Assembly: GCA_964246985.1 (NCBI GenBank)
Contig: CAXTSE010000009.1
Span: 62,001-126,000, forward strand
DNA from: CAXTSE01 sp964246985
GTDB taxonomy: Bacteria > Actinomycetota > Actinomycetes > Actinomycetales > Microbacteriaceae
DNA length: 64,000 nt
Reading direction: 5' to 3'
Shown: positions 62,139 through 64,000 of the stretch, piece after piece
Layout of the letters: each line of letters begins with the position of its first letter
Position numbering within the stretch: position 1 is the stretch's first letter
Notes under the pieces: generated by a model
Seen by the model: the letters and a program-made list of their open reading frames with translations, nothing else
Database searches by the model: none
What the model was told of the DNA's origin: nothing
Position numbers and translations under genes: made by a program

Positions 62139-63146
62139 ATGACCGCGACGCTCCCCGCGCGTTCCTTCCCGCTCACCTTCCGGCAGCGCATGTCGCGCTT
62201 CGACGTGAAGGTCTCGCCCTACCTCTACATCTCGCCGTTCTTCATCCTGTTCGCGCTCATCGGCATCTTCCCGATCGCGTACACGCTGAACGTGTCGCTC
62301 TACGACTGGCATCTGCTGAAGGGCCAGGGGGACTTCGTCGGGTTCGGCAACTACGTCGACGTGCTGAACGACGCGCTGTTCTGGAACGCGCTCGGCAACA
62401 CGATCAGCATCTTCGTGCTCTCTGCCGTCCCGCAGCTGGTGTTCGCCGTCATCATCGCGGCCGTGCTCGACCAGGCGCTGCGTGCCAGCACCTTCTGGCG
62501 GATGTCGGTGCTGCTTCCGTACATCGTCGCGCCCGTCGCCGTGGCGGTCATCTTCTCCCAGATCTTCAGCCAGTTCAACGGACCCATCGCCGGCATCTTC
62601 GAGTCGCTCGGGCTCGAGCCGATCCGCTGGTCGTTCGACGTCTTCCCGTCGCACGTCGCGGTGGCGAGCATGGTCAACTGGCGCTGGACGGGCTACAACG
62701 CCCTCATCCTCCTGGCTGCCATGCAGGCCGTGCCGCGCGACCTCTACGAGTCGGCGGCCATCGACGGAGCGTCGCGGGTGCGTCGGTTCTGGTCGATCAC
62801 GATCCCCATGATCCGGCCGACGATGATCTTCGTCATCATCACCTCGACGATCGGCTCGCTGCAGATCTTCGCCGAGGCGAAGCTGTTCGACCAGGGCTCG
62901 TCGGGCAACACCTACGGGGGGTCCAATCGCCAGTTCCAGACGCTCGTCCTCTACCTCTACGAGCTCGCGTTCCCGAGACGCGACTTCGGGCACGCGGCCG
63001 CCGTCGCCTGGCTGCTGTTCCTGCTCATCGTGCTGTTCGGCATCCTCAACTTCGTCATCTCGCGCACGATCGCGTCCCAGGATGTTCGAGCAACGCGCCT
63101 CCCCCGAGCCTCCCGCGCAGCACAGAAGAAGGGGGTGGACGCATGA
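62139..63146 (+). CDS. Sugar ABC transporter permease (MalF type)
   Basis: This 335-aa protein has six membrane spans and the EAA loop YESAAIDGASRVRRFWSITIPMI that contacts the ATPase. The ATG at 62139 is chosen because the preceding open frame runs through the hairpin. It overlaps the next permease (ATGA). Confidence 0.93.
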   Translation: MTATLPARSFPLTFRQRMSRFDVKVSPYLYISPFFILFALIGIFPIAYTLNVSLYDWHLLKGQGDFVGFGNYVDVLNDALFWNALGNTISIFVLSAVPQLVFAVIIAAVLDQALRASTFWRMSVLLPYIVAPVAVAVIFSQIFSQFNGPIAGIFESLGLEPIRWSFDVFPSHVAVASMVNWRWTGYNALILLAAMQAVPRDLYESAAIDGASRVRRFWSITIPMIRPTMIFVIITSTIGSLQIFAEAKLFDQGSSGNTYGGSNRQFQTLVLYLYELAFPRRDFGHAAAVAWLLFLLIVLFGILNFVISRTIASQDVRATRLPRASRAAQKKGVDA

Positions 63147-64000
63147 GCGTCCTCATCCGCGACCTCGACGGCATGACCGCTGTCAGTCCGAAGGAGGAGC
63201 GCCGACAGCGCGGGCCGGGCGGCCAGCGCCCCGGCATCCGGCGCCGGCGCAGCTACGACCGCGCGACGCCGCTCAGCTACCTCCTGCTGATCGCACTGTT
63301 CGCCGGGTCGGCGTTCCCGCTCTGGTGGTCGTTCGTGATCGGCAGCCGCCAGGCGTCCGACATCAACCAGGTGCCTGTCGCTCTGATACCCGGCCCGAAC
63401 TTCCTCGCCAACGTGGCGAAGGCGTTCGAGACGGTCGACTTCGCCAAGGCCCTGCTCAACAGCGTCATCATCTCGGGGACCATCACCCTGTCAGTGGTGT
63501 TCTTCTCGACCCTCGCCGGGTACGCGTTCGCCAAGCTGAGGTTCAAGGGCCGCAACGCCCTGCTCATCGGCGTGATCGTCACGATGGCGATCCCGACGCA
63601 GCTGGGCATCATCCCCCTCTTCATCCTGATGTCGAAGTACCTGCACTGGACCGGCACGCTCGGCGCGGTCATCGTGCCGGGCCTCGTCACCGCCTTCGGG
63701 GTGTTCTTCATGCGCCAGTACCTGGTCGAGGTGATCCCCGACGAGCTCATCGAGGCGGCGCGGATCGACGGGGCCAGCATGTGGGGCACCTTCTGGCACG
63801 TGGCGCTGCCGGCCGCGCGTCCGGCGATGGCCGTGCTCGGGCTCTTCACGTTCATGGCGGCCTGGACCGACTTCCTGTGGCCGCTGCTGGTGCTCGGCCC
63901 CACGAATCCGAGTGTCCAGACCGCTCTCGCGGCGCTGAGCGCATCGGGCGGCCACACACCGGACCACTCGATGGTGCTGGCGGGCGCCGTGATCTCGGTC
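63143..64000 (+). CDS. Sugar ABC transporter permease (MalG type), 3' end outside window
   Basis: The visible 286 residues show a basic N-terminal tail, TM segments and the EAA loop LIEAARIDGASMWGTFWHVALPAARPA. It partners with the preceding permease; the ATPase gene is not in the window. The frame runs past the right edge. Confidence 0.93.
   Translation, partial: MSVLIRDLDGMTAVSPKEERRQRGPGGQRPGIRRRRSYDRATPLSYLLLIALFAGSAFPLWWSFVIGSRQASDINQVPVALIPGPNFLANVAKAFETVDFAKALLNSVIISGTITLSVVFFSTLAGYAFAKLRFKGRNALLIGVIVTMAIPTQLGIIPLFILMSKYLHWTGTLGAVIVPGLVTAFGVFFMRQYLVEVIPDELIEAARIDGASMWGTFWHVALPAARPAMAVLGLFTFMAAWTDFLWPLLVLGPTNPSVQTALAALSASGGHTPDHSMVLAGAVISV

Overview
This window is GC-rich actinobacterial chromosome, most likely from the Microbacteriaceae (Microbacterium or a close relative). 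The assignment rests on gene content and order, not on a database search: serS, a Cof-type HAD phosphatase, a YegS-type lipid kinase, pheA and pgm lie together, and a DUF222/HNH protein, an LCP ligase and a surface protein with a C-terminal LAxTG motif are present. Most genes are tightly packed and many neighbours overlap by 4 bp (ATGA or GTGA).

Layout. 1-7.8 kb: a divergent lipid locus. Leftward genes encode an alkyl-DHAP-synthase-like flavoprotein (cut by the window edge), a PlsC acyltransferase and an SDR reductase. Rightward genes encode a fatty acyl-CoA reductase fused to a HAD phosphatase, flanked by two ferritin-like paralogues, one of which has lost metal ligands. Together they look like an ether-lipid (possibly plasmalogen-type) pathway. 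7.8-18.5 kb: an esterase, two AraC-type regulators, two GAF-ANTAR proteins, a VOC/MarR divergent pair, a lycopene cyclase plus Blh beta-carotene cleavage pair (retinal synthesis), and a TetR gene facing two membrane-protein genes across a palindromic operator.

18.53-34.77 kb: a compact prophage of about 16.2 kb inserted in the 3' end of a tRNA-Arg(ACG) gene and bounded by a 38-bp direct repeat. It carries a tyrosine integrase at the left end and one long leftward run of almost continuously overlapping genes: early DNA-binding proteins, HNH, terminase, portal, a ClpP-type protease fused to the capsid protein, tail genes, tape measure, tail tip, an M15 endolysin and membrane proteins. The most notable feature is that the att core lies inside the phage repressor gene. 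In the lysogen the repressor ends at a stop codon in the tRNA-Arg anticodon region (84 aa). In the excised circle the same frame would continue through the left-end sequence to give a 124-aa form. This matches the logic of integration-dependent immunity known from mycobacteriophages such as BPs and Brujita.

34.8-64 kb: housekeeping and envelope genes. These include a YjbR protein, a Tat/lipoprotein intradiol-dioxygenase-like protein, DUF222-HNH, menB with two crotonase-family genes, a PAP2 phosphatase, a DedA protein, a 1611-aa Ig-repeat surface protein, two tRNA-Ser genes, an LCP protein, serS, a lipid kinase, pheA, pgm, a D,D-carboxypeptidase, an MFS exporter and a carbohydrate ABC transporter operon under a promoter with two LacI-type operators. 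The last permease gene runs off the right edge.
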